Numbered from the stretch's first letter, positions 50,701 through 59,990 are shown. The stretch is 64,000 nt of DNA from CAKSQF01 sp964569225 (GCA_964569225.1 CAZMTU010000001.1:1-64000); one strand, 5' to 3'. Translations and numbers: made by a program. The notes: a model not told the origin generated them from the sequence alone.

Positions 50701-51836
50701 CGGAAGTACACATACAGACTGTCAATGGTTTTGCCCTCGGCAACATCGCCCAGACAGGATTCAATATAATTCCACTGCATGGTAAAGAGCGCGTCCGATT
50801 CACCTTTAGATACAGGATCCATTCCGAATCCGTTTTGGTCTACTGCGCCCAGATCGGACAGATAAGTACCGTCCGTGAACTTTACATCAATAATAAAGTG
50901 CATGGAGGTATATTCGTAATCATAAGTAGAGCCGTTATAGAGTGCGGGAAAATGTACATAGCTGAGCTGCGTATTTTTTGTAACCGGAATGTTTAAATTG
51001 GAATAAAGCAGGTTGCGGGCATAGGTTTCCTTAGATGCCGACTGACTTCCGTAAACCGAAAGCGCTCGGGTTCCATCGAAGGCGCCCGACATATTCCACG
51101 AAGAATTAGGGCCTCCGTTGACTATGCTGGTCATTGGAGAGTCCTGAGGCGCTTCTCCGCCGGCGGCAACGCCGGTTCCTAACCGCAGATCGGCCAACTG
51201 TGTCATACTGCTGCCGTTGTTCTCAGTAATTTCCAGCTTATAGTACTGATAGGCAACAGTGTTTTCTACATTATAAGTTACCATTTGACCGCGACCGGTA
51301 AATTTCTGACCGGAACGGGCATCAAGCGCTGTATAAGTGTTTCCGTCAGATGAACCGTAAAGCGTCCATGATTTGGGATCCCGTCCGTCCTCATCGTTAG
51401 CAGAGGTAATGGCATATACGCCAAGCACCATCGGTTGAGACAGAGAAAAGGATACCCAGACCGGATTGGTTGAGGAAGGCTGAAGTTCTGTGAGGAATTT
51501 AGTGGAGGCGGCCTGATCGAACAGCTTTACCTTGCTTTCCTCGTCCTTATAATCTTTGCTTCCCTGTACGCTGTCAAGTAGTACCTGATCGGTGAATTCG
51601 CCGTCGATATCGGTGACGATTTCATATGGCTCTACATTGGAGTAGTAGCCGTTATCCGAAACCGATTCGGCAGCCACGGGATCGCCCGATTCAAAGGAAG
51701 AGGCGAAAAGTACCTTGTCCGGAATAGATTCGGTGTTTCCGGTCGTCGCAAAGCTGCATAGCGCCGTGATCGGCAGCGCGGAGGCTGCCATCAACAGCGC
51801 CATCATCCATGCGCCTATTTTGGTCAATTTGTTCAT
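47784..51836 (-). CDS. Secreted, membrane-anchored GH92 alpha-mannosidase with F5/8C-like domains
   Basis: A 1350-residue extracellular enzyme. A signal peptide covers residues 1-30 (MMALLMAASALPITALCSFA). A discoidin-like (F5/8 type C) domain lies near 80-210, and the GH92 core occupies about 400-1120. Hallmarks are GWIPRW, PFIGYVSN, and YCGDEDNGEMSGWYILSSLGLYP, which carries acidic catalytic residues. A second F5/8C-like domain lies near 1160-1290. The C-terminus is a Ser/Asn linker, a transmembrane helix and KKKKNK, with no LPXTG. GH92 enzymes release mannose from N-glycans or yeast mannan using calcium. I prefer the ATG at 51836 for ribosome spacing; ATG 51845 is possible. Confidence 0.92.
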   Translation of the reverse strand: MNKLTKIGAWMMALLMAASALPITALCSFATTGNTESIPDKVLFASSFESGDPVAAESVSDNGYYSNVEPYEIVTDIDGEFTDQVLLDSVQGSKDYKDEESKVKLFDQAASTKFLTELQPSSTNPVWVSFSLSQPMVLGVYAITSANDEDGRDPKSWTLYGSSDGNTYTALDARSGQKFTGRGQMVTYNVENTVAYQYYKLEITENNGSSMTQLADLRLGTGVAAGGEAPQDSPMTSIVNGGPNSSWNMSGAFDGTRALSVYGSQSASKETYARNLLYSNLNIPVTKNTQLSYVHFPALYNGSTYDYEYTSMHFIIDVKFTDGTYLSDLGAVDQNGFGMDPVSKGESDALFTMQWNYIESCLGDVAEGKTIDSLYVYFRMNSTTAKTKFLAYFDDIVIEDKAPVSYEHLSDYICTTRGTNCTTTFSRGLTTPFCTMPNGFNFYTPVTETGSNQPYHYQNRVITQFSISHVPSTWVGDYGTWQFMANTSVDINNMTSDDLSANNLGASFDHANEIAKAHYYSVTFDEGSKADGVQVEMTPTTHGVYVRFTFPKDSEHVNIVLDCVRASGSLSIQESGVFTASSSHTNNGSATMQVYGQFDQKPESFQKSGTKTGIVTFPAGTTEVTMKLTTSFISQKQAQRNMALEFSETDTFDSIFEKAQKAWDDVCGIIELEGASYTQLVTFYSNMYRLYSYPNLYSENEGTNEEPVWVYASPYTGRKTSGKLYVNNGFWDTYRTTWAAYAFLTPSLDTDLLNGLLQHYNDNGWIPRWVAPGGANSMLGTSSDIIFADAYIKGVQFDYQTAYESMLRNASTVSQDTTNGGRAENETAPFIGYVSNATGSGFSWTVEDYISDYCIGVMSEALGYQDEAAYYYNRAKFYVNMYNEKVGFLMGKNASGSWSYGDDYSASWWWGDYTETNGWTMMFVPVYDGVGLANLLGGKDALAKKLDEYFDNSISSMKKVQTGTIHEMVEAREVRLGQYGHSNQPAHAVPYMYAYAGQPYKTQALTRDVLSRLYVGSEIGQGYCGDEDNGEMSGWYILSSLGLYPQNMGSGQYIITSPLFDKATVHLENGKDLVIIAENNSADNVYIQSATLNGEAYNKCFIDHATLMEGGTLSFKMGDQPSDWSCSETPTSLTTGDAAATPAEDLVTSRYKKVQGEFTPGAANGLYSTIEGISKLADNTSKTYATVSNGDSVIYASSTPSQLSMYTVTCNASKKAPTSLTLEASNDGVTWKLLDSRSELTFNWDTYTRAFAIPEDTAGTYLYYRLTFGGSSMQVAEIEFLGYSAKDAELTPINSVGTPEEPSNSNDPAASNSTDSPSVWLWIGIGAAVLIVAAVCIIVIVKKKKNKING

Positions 51837-52134
51837 GGGTTTCATTCCTTTCTTGATTAACGGAGCTACCGTTGATACATTGGCAATCTGCCGGAAAAGC
51901 AGGCTGCTTTTCTTCGGTGTTGCTGAATTCAGAATATTTATATTATATCATAAGATGACCTTCGGATGCAATTAAAAATTGTACGAATCGGTCTTTTTTT
52001 TTAATGCTTTTTTAATTGTTACAAATTATTAACATAAAGGGTTTGTATTTTCTAAAAATTCAGAAGAACAATTCAGATATTCAGCAAAAAAGAAAAAATT
52101 CTGCCAGTCAATTTTCGAAACTGTTAAATGAAGC
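51837..52134 (-). other. Promoter-side spacer of the GH92 gene
   Basis: There is no gene here. The stretch carries the GH92 ribosome binding site (AAGAAAGGA) and presumably its promoter, but no convincing -35/-10 pair or catabolite-response element was found by eye. Confidence 0.4.
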
Positions 52135-52166
52135 AAAAAACATACGGACGGTTTTCCGTCCGTATG
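52135..52166 (-). terminator. Terminator of the CmpB-like gene
   Basis: On the minus strand CATACGGACGG-AAAA-CCGTCCGTATG is followed by TTTTTT, 58 bases after the stop codon. Confidence 0.9.
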
Positions 52167-52224
52167 AGGTGAAGCTAATTTGAATAAATTAGACTATTGC
52201 AAGCAATATGGGGAAGGGGGAATA

Positions 52225-52992
52225 TTATTTTTTTCGTTTAGTGTGAGTTGTGATAGCTTCCTTCAAGGCATGCTGCTTGACCTCCCAATTTTCTTTATAT
52301 TTCTGAAGATATTCGCTTAGCGGACGGTCTGTAGAAAAGGCAAACAGAAATTTCGATTTTTGCCGGTGCGCCGCGCGGCCTGCCTTAATATGCAGCTTGA
52401 GCTGTTCAAAATGTACCGCGAGATGATTATCGGCGGCGAATTTCCGGATTTTGACTACAAGCTGCATAGAATAAATTACATCCAGTGTAAAAATTCCAAA
52501 GAAAAAGCCGATCACAAAAGAAAACGCTAAATTATTTGCGAGCCATTCCAGTGCCCGCAGGATATAGGGATCCACCAAAAAGTAATAAGCCGCGCCTAAA
52601 ATACCCCAGAATAAGCTGAACAGCGGGCAGATCAGTCCCATGAAATTGCCCCACTGGCTGGAATAATCCCAAAGCCGGACCTTCATACCGTGGATGAATA
52701 TCAATCCGGCGATCAGTTCGATCAGCGTCATTACAGCCGCCATAAACAGAACGATCACAATATTTCTCAGCAGTGCGTTGCCGATGAATGACCAGTTAAA
52801 TCGGGCGAGCAGATAAAGGCTGCACAGTCCAAAGCCGTAGATGGGCAAATAGGGGCCTACCAAAAAACCGGGGTTTATCCATTTGTGCTCAGGATTATCT
52901 TCGGAGAAAAACTTTCGGAAGATAAGCTCCAGTCCCCAGCCAAGCAGACTGCCCAGAAAAAATAAATAGGCAAGCGTCAAAAAGAAATTCAT
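52225..52992 (-). CDS. Putative CmpB-like membrane protein (ABC transporter type IV)
   Basis: A 255-residue membrane protein with five to six helices in its first 180 residues: FFLGSLLGWGLELIFRKFF near residue 12, PGFLVGPYLPIYGFG, IELIAGLIF, and LRLWDYSS-like RLWDYSSQWGNFMGLICPLFSLFWG. It matches the putative ABC-transporter type IV/CmpB family (DUF1113), whose function is poorly known. A basic cytosolic tail ends KRKK. The ATG at 52992 fits the conserved start; its ribosome binding site is weak, with AAAGGA separated from the ATG by a 12-base palindrome CCGCCGCGGCGG. The neighbours do not clarify its role. Confidence 0.8.
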   Translation of the reverse strand: MNFFLTLAYLFFLGSLLGWGLELIFRKFFSEDNPEHKWINPGFLVGPYLPIYGFGLCSLYLLARFNWSFIGNALLRNIVIVLFMAAVMTLIELIAGLIFIHGMKVRLWDYSSQWGNFMGLICPLFSLFWGILGAAYYFLVDPYILRALEWLANNLAFSFVIGFFFGIFTLDVIYSMQLVVKIRKFAADNHLAVHFEQLKLHIKAGRAAHRQKSKFLFAFSTDRPLSEYLQKYKENWEVKQHALKEAITTHTKRKK

Positions 52993-53213
52993 ACAGATTT
53001 TTGCCGCCGCGGCGGTCCTTTCCGTTATTGTTAATTTAACAATAACGCAAAAAATAGATTTTGTCAAGATTTTTTTAGTTTTTTTTCAGGCACAAGGCAA
53101 GTTTTCATTTAAAATAGTTGTTTCGTTCACAAATATTTGTTAAACTGAAGACACCGATGGTTTCGAAGCGCTTTTCGGATCGCGGCGCTATAATTAAGGA
53201 AGGAATTGTCCGC

Positions 53214-55220
53214 ATGAGAAAAGTAAAACAATTATTGGGTTTGCTGCTGCTTTTGCTTACATTAGTAAGCTGTGACACGGGGAAGGAATTTTCTGTCGCA
53301 TTGCCGTCTGATCTGCTTTCGCAGGAAAAAGATGATACTTCCGCGCAAAGTCAATTGGATAATATGCCTGTCACTCAAAATACCGAGTCAGATCCGTCGA
53401 TTACTGAAGCGCCGGTGACCGCGTATCCGGCGGTTTCGGATACATTTTTTCCGATCGTTACCGGAACGGGGCCGACGGTTGAATATACGCCGGTTAAAGA
53501 TAATCCTTCTTTAAAGAGGATCGCAAGCCTTGGCGAAAATGCTGTATCAACCGTAAGCCGTTATGGAGATTTGCTTCTGCTTGATTATTATGAGCTTACA
53601 GAGGATCCGAACGCTCCGCAGGATTTTCCCGCGTGTGATGAACGCTCTGTGATTGAGCTGCTTGATCTGCGAACCGGTCAAATTACCGGCAGCTATACAT
53701 ATGACGGATCGGCTACCGCGCTTTTTTTAGATAATGGCAATATTTGTATATACCAATATATGCCCCTATCTGTGCAGGTGTACGATTCAACCGGAAGCTG
53801 TATTTTTCGCTGTACACCGGAGGAGGACGGTCAGATCTGTATTGATCCCGCGGGGGAAGGGGCAGCGTGGTTTTGTCACTGGGACAGCCAAACGGTGCGG
53901 AGAGTTCCGTTTAACGGTGAAACGCCGATAGAATTTCAAATGCCCGGCAACGGAACCGGTTATTTGCAGACGGTGATTGACAGCCATGCGTATTTGTCTG
54001 CTACCGATGATTTTGGCGCGGCTGCTGTTTATCGGCTTTCTCCGGACGGCGCAATGGAAGCGTATGCTTCACTTGGCAGCTATTATTTTCAGGATGATAT
54101 TTACTATTTAGAGCTGGATGGAAGCTGGCGCTATGTTGACCCCCGGCAGACCGACCGCGTTGGCAGCTTTTATGTAGCTGAGGAGTATGCTTATCTGGTA
54201 TCTGCAAGCCAAAAGCGTTTTTGTTTGCAGCAGTACAGCGAAGCTTCAAACGGGGAACCGCAGATAAAATTGATTCTATGTCTGCCGGAATCAGCGAAGC
54301 GTACGGAGCTGACGCTTTTCAATCAATATGTACAGGCGATTTGTTGGAGTGAGGATGAGGATAGGCTTTACCTGATCATAACAGAGGAGGACGGCTACGG
54401 TCTTTACGCTTGGGATTATCAGGAGGCCTCTTTCGATCTGCTGGATACCAGTGTCCATACGCTGACCGATGCTGAAAAAGCCAATTTGGTTTTTGCTCAG
54501 GCGCTGCAAGCACAATGGGGGATTTCAATTTATTTCAGCGCGGAGGATATGGTGCGGGCAGCGCCCGATTATACTGCCGCCCCGCTGAACGATCCCGCGC
54601 TGATCGCGCGGAAGCTGAAAGAGCTGTCTGAAACGCTTTCCGATTATCCGGATGGATTTTTTAAGGAACTGCCTTACGGGGATTTTGACCATTTGGAGAT
54701 TTACCTCTGCGGAAGGCTCACTCCGATAAATGAATATGGCATCAATACTGCCATTGCGCTCTCTAATACGCGGGGCAGTGCGCTGGTCATTGCACTGGAT
54801 CTGAATTCGATTTCCGAGCTGTCCCAAACGTTGGCGCATGAGCTGATGCATATGATGGAGCGGCGAATCGAGCAGATCGACCCCAATCTGCTGGCAGATT
54901 GGGCGGAGCTGACGCCGGGCGGGGAAAGCGTTTACTATTATTCTTATCACGATGAAAACGGCAATGAAATGAGCGACGGAACGCATACATGGTTTTACGA
55001 TTATGATCTGGAAGCTATTTATTTTGTGGATCCCTATTCCAAGAGCTTTCCCGGAGAGGATCGGGCGAGGATTTTTGAATATCTGGTTGAATATGGCGGC
55101 GCTCCCCTGTTCTTAGAAGCGCCGGTACTAAGAGCGAAGGCAGAGCGGCTTTGTGAGATTATTCGCATTGCCTTTCCCAGCGTTGCGGCAGCAGAACAGG
55201 TTAGTTGGGAGATCAAATAA
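53214..55220 (+). CDS. Lipoprotein with HELMH zinc-metallopeptidase motif
   Basis: A 668-residue lipoprotein of no recognised family. The signal is MRKVKQLLGLLLLLLTLVSC with Cys 20 lipidated. A Ser/Thr-rich linker precedes a long beta-rich region (about residues 90-400) with repeating hydrophobic strands, possibly a propeller. The C-terminal 200 residues contain TLAHELMHMMERRI near 543, an HExxH zinc site, and DPYSKSFPGEDRARIFEYLV near 606, whose Glu or Asp could be the third ligand. It is probably an extracytosolic protease. AAGGAAGGAATTG precedes the ATG; an in-frame ATG at 53118 lacks a signal sequence. Confidence 0.7.
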   Translation: MRKVKQLLGLLLLLLTLVSCDTGKEFSVALPSDLLSQEKDDTSAQSQLDNMPVTQNTESDPSITEAPVTAYPAVSDTFFPIVTGTGPTVEYTPVKDNPSLKRIASLGENAVSTVSRYGDLLLLDYYELTEDPNAPQDFPACDERSVIELLDLRTGQITGSYTYDGSATALFLDNGNICIYQYMPLSVQVYDSTGSCIFRCTPEEDGQICIDPAGEGAAWFCHWDSQTVRRVPFNGETPIEFQMPGNGTGYLQTVIDSHAYLSATDDFGAAAVYRLSPDGAMEAYASLGSYYFQDDIYYLELDGSWRYVDPRQTDRVGSFYVAEEYAYLVSASQKRFCLQQYSEASNGEPQIKLILCLPESAKRTELTLFNQYVQAICWSEDEDRLYLIITEEDGYGLYAWDYQEASFDLLDTSVHTLTDAEKANLVFAQALQAQWGISIYFSAEDMVRAAPDYTAAPLNDPALIARKLKELSETLSDYPDGFFKELPYGDFDHLEIYLCGRLTPINEYGINTAIALSNTRGSALVIALDLNSISELSQTLAHELMHMMERRIEQIDPNLLADWAELTPGGESVYYYSYHDENGNEMSDGTHTWFYDYDLEAIYFVDPYSKSFPGEDRARIFEYLVEYGGAPLFLEAPVLRAKAERLCEIIRIAFPSVAAAEQVSWEIK

Positions 55221-55340
55221 CGCCGTTATTCAAGAACATTCTGAAGCATTCGTCCCGAAAGCGGCACAAGCGCTTATATAAACTTGTTTTGGAGGAAATA
55301 TTCAGTTGGCGCGAAGGCTTAAAATAGTTTTTATAATTAC

Positions 55341-55370
55341 AAGCTGCCGCGATTGAAATCGCGGCAGCTT
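55341..55370. terminator. 14-bp perfect hairpin in convergent gap
   Basis: AAGCTGCCGCGATT-GA-AATCGCGGCAGCTT lies 121 bases after the lipoprotein gene. No U-tract follows. Confidence 0.5.
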
Positions 55371-55373
55371 GGC

Positions 55374-55530
55374 GTGTAGGCAAATTTGAGTTTTGAAATC
55401 TAAAACATAGAAATAAGTCAATTTCTAATCATTTTTAAGGTTATTAGGGGGGAGTGTTCTAACAGGAGGATTGGGAATTGGAGTAAAACTCCGAGGGCAA
55501 GGCCCAAATTGGGTTTTATTTTTAGTCTTA
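55374..55530 (-). repeat. Dispersed intergenic repeat, copy C
   Basis: Read on the minus strand it shows the order of copy A: AGACTAAAAATAAAACCC, GGAGTTTTACTCC, CCTAATAACCTT, TCTATGTTTTAGATT, and the ending CCTACAC. Confidence 0.6.
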
Positions 55531-55531
55531 G

Positions 55532-55766
55532 GAGCTGTAAAAAAGTTCGTTTAATTCATCATAGACTGTCTAAATGCGCAAATTTGTTAGCCGCTTTTTC
55601 TTTTGACCTAAATGCGCAAAAGAAGCGCTTGACAAAAAGAAAACGATAAATGGAATTTCCCGCTTGAAAGCAGGGGTAAGGGCGCGCAGCCCTTGCCCAC
55701 CGCTTTTTTTTAATAGGTGAAAGCTTTTGCGCGAATTATTGATGAATTGAACTTTTTTACAACCTC
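55532..55766. mobile_element. MITE-like element with about 30-bp inverted ends
   Basis: The left end GAG-CTGTAAAAAAGTTC-TTTAATTCATCA (55532-55560) is mirrored by the right end (55738-55766), with one 3-base gap. The 235-bp interior holds GC-rich hairpins, including GGGTAAGGGC/GCCCTTGCCC, and no reading frame. It abuts copy C of the dispersed repeat. Without a transposase it could be a miniature element or a very long bidirectional terminator. Confidence 0.5.
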
Positions 55767-55784
55767 TTTTTACGCGGATTTAGC

Positions 55785-58700
55785 TTAGCCCTTTGACGAC
55801 AACTGAACCAACCGCTGACGGTGCAGCTTAGCCGCCTGCTCGGCGGCGGTCAGCAATTTTTCCGCTTCCTCCGGATTTTCCCGAACCAGACGGGCATAGC
55901 GGTTCTCGCTCAGCAGAAACGACCGGAAATCACCCTTGGGAGAGGAACTGTCCAGCGTCAGCTTGCCGGCGCTCGGCGTGTCCAAATCAGTTTGCAGGCC
56001 CGGCATATAACGGAAAAGGGTAACATATCCGCATTCAACGGCCCGCTTCATTTGATTCTGACTTTCACCCATGCCGCCGCCGATGCCGTGCAGCTCGCAG
56101 GGGGAATAGGCAAGGATTAAAGACGGTCCCGGATAGGCTTCTGCTTCGGTAAATGCCGTTAAGGTTTGCTGCAGATCGGCGCCCATAGCTATCTGCGCTA
56201 CATAGACATTTCCCAGTGTAAGGACAATTTCAGCTAAGCTTTTTTTACCTAACACCCGTCCCTTGCCCGCAAATCGGGCAACCTGCCCAATTCTGGAAGC
56301 ACCGGACGCCTGTCCGCCGGTATTAGAGTAAACTTCGGTGTCGAATACCAATACGTTTACATTCGCGCCGGAGGAAAGCACGTGCAGAAGGCCTCCCAGT
56401 CCGATGTCATATGCCCAGCCGTCGCCGCCGAACATCCACACCGATTTAGGGGCAAGTGAATCAACGCCGTTTATCAGTTCCTGCATCAAAGTAAGACGGC
56501 GGTTGGATTCAGCGCTTTTCTCATCCTGACAGTTCATGGCGGCATCTACCGCCGCCTGAATTTGTCCTACCAACCGATCGGCGGCGGATTGATTGGCTCT
56601 GCCGTCTTGGTAGGTGGCAAAATAGCTGTCGATCGCCTCCAGCAGTACCCGATCGGTATTTTCAACACGGCGTGCTTTGTTTTCCGATTCTTTGATCATT
56701 CCGCGCAGACGCTCTAATTTTTGAGCAAGCGCCTGCCGTTGCGTTTTATGAGCAAGATAGATACCCAGTCCGTGTTCGGCGTTGTCTTCAAAGAGAGAAT
56801 TGGCCCATGCCGGCCCCTTTCCGTCGGCGGGATGAGTGGTATAGGGCGAAACCGGCGCCGAGCCGCCCCAGATAGAGGAGCAGCCGGTGGCATTGGAAAT
56901 GATCATGCGCCGGCCGAAGAGCTGTGTGGCGAGTCGGGCATAAGACGCCTGCGCGCATCCGGCGCAGGCCCCCGAAAATTCCAGCAGCGGACGGCTGAAT
57001 TGAATCCCCTTTACGGTAGCAGGCGACCACGGAGTTGTTTTTTCGTTTACTTTGGATTGAGCATATTGGAAAATCGCCTGCTGAGGCTGTTCGTCCTCCC
57101 GTTTTTTCATGGACAGCGCATGGGTGGGGCAAATCTTAGTGCAGAGGGTGCAGCCGGTGCAGTCTTCCGGCGAGATCACAATGGCAAAAGCAAGCTGCGC
57201 GGAATCTGCCGCTTCCGATTCGGAACCTGCGGAAGCGGCGGCTGTCTTCATCGGCAGCGCGGGACGGGCTGAGAATTTCATTTCTTTTGGCGCATTGTTT
57301 TTTTCTTCGGGATTCAGCAGGCAGGCACGAATCGCGGCATGAGGACAGACGAATGAGCATCTGCCGCATTGAATGCAGGGAATCGGATCCCATGAGGAAA
57401 CCAGTTCCGCGATCCCGCGTTTTTCATAGGCGGACGTTCCGGCGGGCAAGCTGCCGTCGTCATAGGCTGCCAGCGCCGACACCGGCAGTTCATCTCCCCG
57501 CATTCGGCTGACTGGGCGAAGAATACGCTTTACATAATCGGGTGAATCGTCTTGTTTGCCGGCTTCGGATGCTTCATCTCTTAGGTCTGCCCATTCCTCC
57601 GGTACGGGCATGTGCAGGATCGTAAGCGAATGGGTGTTTGCGCTTTCAGATGTGTTTGAATCAGCGGAAAGCGCCATAGCAAAGGCGGCATGAATGGCGT
57701 CTGTGGTACGCTTCACCGCTTCGCCGCCTTTGGATGCATATGCCCGCGATGAAAGCGCGCAAAATTCCGTTTCCGCCTGATCGGGGGGAAGCAGTTTGCT
57801 CAGTGCCAGCATGGCGGATACCAGCAGCATGCCTGTCCGTTTGCCGGTACCGTATTGCTCCGCCAGTGCCCGGACGGGGAAGAGGTAGAGCCTGATTTTG
57901 CGCTGTGCCAGCAGACGTTTTACCGGAACGGCAAGCTGCATTGCCACTTTATCGGGAGAAAGACCGGTGGCGATCAGTAGAATGCCCCCTTCCTTCAGTG
58001 GATCTACTATTGGAAAATCGCTTCGAAGGTAGCCGATCTGACCGCAGATTGCCATATCCGCCTGTCTTACATAATAGCTGCTTCGAATAGGAGAGCGGGC
58101 GGTGCGCAGATGCGCAACGGTTACGCCGCCGGTTTTTTTGGAATCGTACTGAAAATACGCCTGTACATATCGGTCGCTTCCGTCCGCTTCAGGAGCGCCG
58201 CCTAATAATTTGGCGGCGCTTTTGACAGCGCTGACCATTCCGTCCCCGCCGATTCCCCAGCATTGACAGGCAAATTCTGTTTTCCCCATTTCTGCTTCGG
58301 AAGCGGCAGGCAGCGAAAGATGAGTGACATCGTCAATAATGCCCAGCGTGAAAGGCGAATGAGGATGATCCTGCTTCAGGTGCTCAAAACAGGCCATGAT
58401 CGCTGAAGGCGGAGTATCCTTGGATCCCAGCCCGTAGCGCCCTCCCAGAACCTCTATGGTCCTGTCAGAGCGGGATAAGGCGGCGGCGATTTCTAAATAA
58501 AGCGGTTCCCCAAAGGCACCGGGCTCTTTGCCTCTGTCTAGTACAGCCAATCTGCGGCAGGCTACCGGCAATGCCGTCAGAAAACGTTTTGAGTCAAACG
58601 GATGGTAAAGCCGAACCTGCACAAGTCCGACCTTTTCACCCTTGCTTAAAAGATGATCTACCACCTCTTTAGCGCATTCACAAACCGAGCCCATGGCGGC

Positions 58701-59516
58701 GATCACCCGTTCGGCGTCGGGAGCGCCGTAATAGCCGAACAGCCGGTAATTCTGACCGGTCATGTCGTTCACACGGTCCATGATTTGTTGGGTAATGTCC
58801 GGCAGAGCGTTATATGCAGGATTGGAGGCTTCCCGATGCTGGAAAAAGAGATCACCGTTTTCGGCGCTTCCTCGCAATATGGGATGAGAGGGGGACAGCG
58901 ATCTTTGCCGAAAGTCCGCCAGCGCCTTGCAGTCGATCAGCGATCTCAGCTCTTCTTCTGACCATACCTCTATTTTTTGCAGCTCATGAGAGGTTCGGAA
59001 TCCATCGAAGAAGGGCATAAAAGGAATTCGTCCGGTCAGTGCCGCGGCATGCGCCACAGGCGCAAGGTCCATGATCTCCTGCACAGAGGAAAGTGCCAGC
59101 AATGCCAAGCCTGCCGGTCGGGCAGCGTATACATCGGAATGATCTCCGAAAATCGACAGTGCGTGAGAAGCGATGCTTCTGGCTGCCACATATACCACAG
59201 CAGGCAGCCGCTCTCCTGCGATCTTATAGAGATTGGGCAGCATAAGCAGCAAGCCCTGCGAGGAGGTGAAGGTAGTTGCCAGCGCGCCTGCTGACAGCGC
59301 GCCGTGCAGTACGCCCGCGGCACCTCCTTCCGATTGCATTTCGGTCACACTGACCGGACTGCCCCACAGATTGGGCTTTCCTTCTGATGACCATGTATCT
59401 ACCTGCTCTGCCATAGGCGAAGAGGGGGTAATAGGGTAGATCGCCGCCAATTCACTGAAAGCATAGGCTACATGTGCGGCGGCGGTATTTCCGTCCATTA
59501 TTTTGGTTGAGCGCAT
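55785..59516 (-). CDS. nifJ: Pyruvate:ferredoxin (flavodoxin) oxidoreductase
   Basis: A 1243-residue single-chain PFOR that turns pyruvate and CoA into acetyl-CoA, CO2 and reduced ferredoxin or flavodoxin. Order: the pyruvate domain I start KIMDGNTAAAHVAYAFSELAAIYPITPSSPMAEQ, domains II-IV, then two 4Fe-4S motifs, CIQCGRCSFVCPHAA and CTGCTLCTKICPTHA, then the TPP domain with GACAGCAQASY and GGDGWAYDIGLGG, DTEVYSNTGGQ. GGAGG fixes the start at 59516. The flavodoxin at 15332 is a plausible acceptor. The gene is the core of anaerobic carbon metabolism in this organism. Confidence 0.96.
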   Translation of the reverse strand: MRSTKIMDGNTAAAHVAYAFSELAAIYPITPSSPMAEQVDTWSSEGKPNLWGSPVSVTEMQSEGGAAGVLHGALSAGALATTFTSSQGLLLMLPNLYKIAGERLPAVVYVAARSIASHALSIFGDHSDVYAARPAGLALLALSSVQEIMDLAPVAHAAALTGRIPFMPFFDGFRTSHELQKIEVWSEEELRSLIDCKALADFRQRSLSPSHPILRGSAENGDLFFQHREASNPAYNALPDITQQIMDRVNDMTGQNYRLFGYYGAPDAERVIAAMGSVCECAKEVVDHLLSKGEKVGLVQVRLYHPFDSKRFLTALPVACRRLAVLDRGKEPGAFGEPLYLEIAAALSRSDRTIEVLGGRYGLGSKDTPPSAIMACFEHLKQDHPHSPFTLGIIDDVTHLSLPAASEAEMGKTEFACQCWGIGGDGMVSAVKSAAKLLGGAPEADGSDRYVQAYFQYDSKKTGGVTVAHLRTARSPIRSSYYVRQADMAICGQIGYLRSDFPIVDPLKEGGILLIATGLSPDKVAMQLAVPVKRLLAQRKIRLYLFPVRALAEQYGTGKRTGMLLVSAMLALSKLLPPDQAETEFCALSSRAYASKGGEAVKRTTDAIHAAFAMALSADSNTSESANTHSLTILHMPVPEEWADLRDEASEAGKQDDSPDYVKRILRPVSRMRGDELPVSALAAYDDGSLPAGTSAYEKRGIAELVSSWDPIPCIQCGRCSFVCPHAAIRACLLNPEEKNNAPKEMKFSARPALPMKTAAASAGSESEAADSAQLAFAIVISPEDCTGCTLCTKICPTHALSMKKREDEQPQQAIFQYAQSKVNEKTTPWSPATVKGIQFSRPLLEFSGACAGCAQASYARLATQLFGRRMIISNATGCSSIWGGSAPVSPYTTHPADGKGPAWANSLFEDNAEHGLGIYLAHKTQRQALAQKLERLRGMIKESENKARRVENTDRVLLEAIDSYFATYQDGRANQSAADRLVGQIQAAVDAAMNCQDEKSAESNRRLTLMQELINGVDSLAPKSVWMFGGDGWAYDIGLGGLLHVLSSGANVNVLVFDTEVYSNTGGQASGASRIGQVARFAGKGRVLGKKSLAEIVLTLGNVYVAQIAMGADLQQTLTAFTEAEAYPGPSLILAYSPCELHGIGGGMGESQNQMKRAVECGYVTLFRYMPGLQTDLDTPSAGKLTLDSSSPKGDFRSFLLSENRYARLVRENPEEAEKLLTAAEQAAKLHRQRLVQLSSKG

Positions 59517-59857
59517 AAAAACCTCCGATTTGTTTTTTATAGTATGGACGAAAAAGCAGGAGAACATACCGTTCGGGATCTTTTCGGAGGATATTTCATT
59601 TGACAGCTTAATGGCTGCATGCTGCAATAAAGATAATGAAATTATGTGCGGACAATAAAGACGCTGTTTGTCGGAATTATGCTCTGACATTTGATAAAGA
59701 TAGATAAAACGGAAAATTTTTTAAAGCTTTGGCGGAACGGTAAAATAATTATATTGCCGCGGAGCGCAGGCAAGCCAAGGCTTATGAAACTCAAAAAGGT
59801 AAAAAGTTAATGCTCAAAAGATTGGTACCGGTTTTCGCTTAGCGCGAGATTGCGGGC

Positions 59858-59990
59858 GTGCAGAAAAATTTAAGCTTGAAAATGTAGAAAATCAGTCAAA
59901 ATTTGAGGGTTTGGGAAGGCTTTTAAAAGACTTTTTTACATTTTCTAAATGTAAAGCTTGGAGAAATTCATAATTGGGCTTGTTCTTTGG
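59858..59990 (-). repeat. Dispersed intergenic repeat, copy D
   Basis: On the minus strand the end block TTTTTCTGCAC, preceded by CATTTTCAAGCTTAAA, and the start block AAGCCCAATTA match copies A-C, though the middle is diverged. It lies in the divergent 640-bp gap between PFOR and the next gene. Confidence 0.5.
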
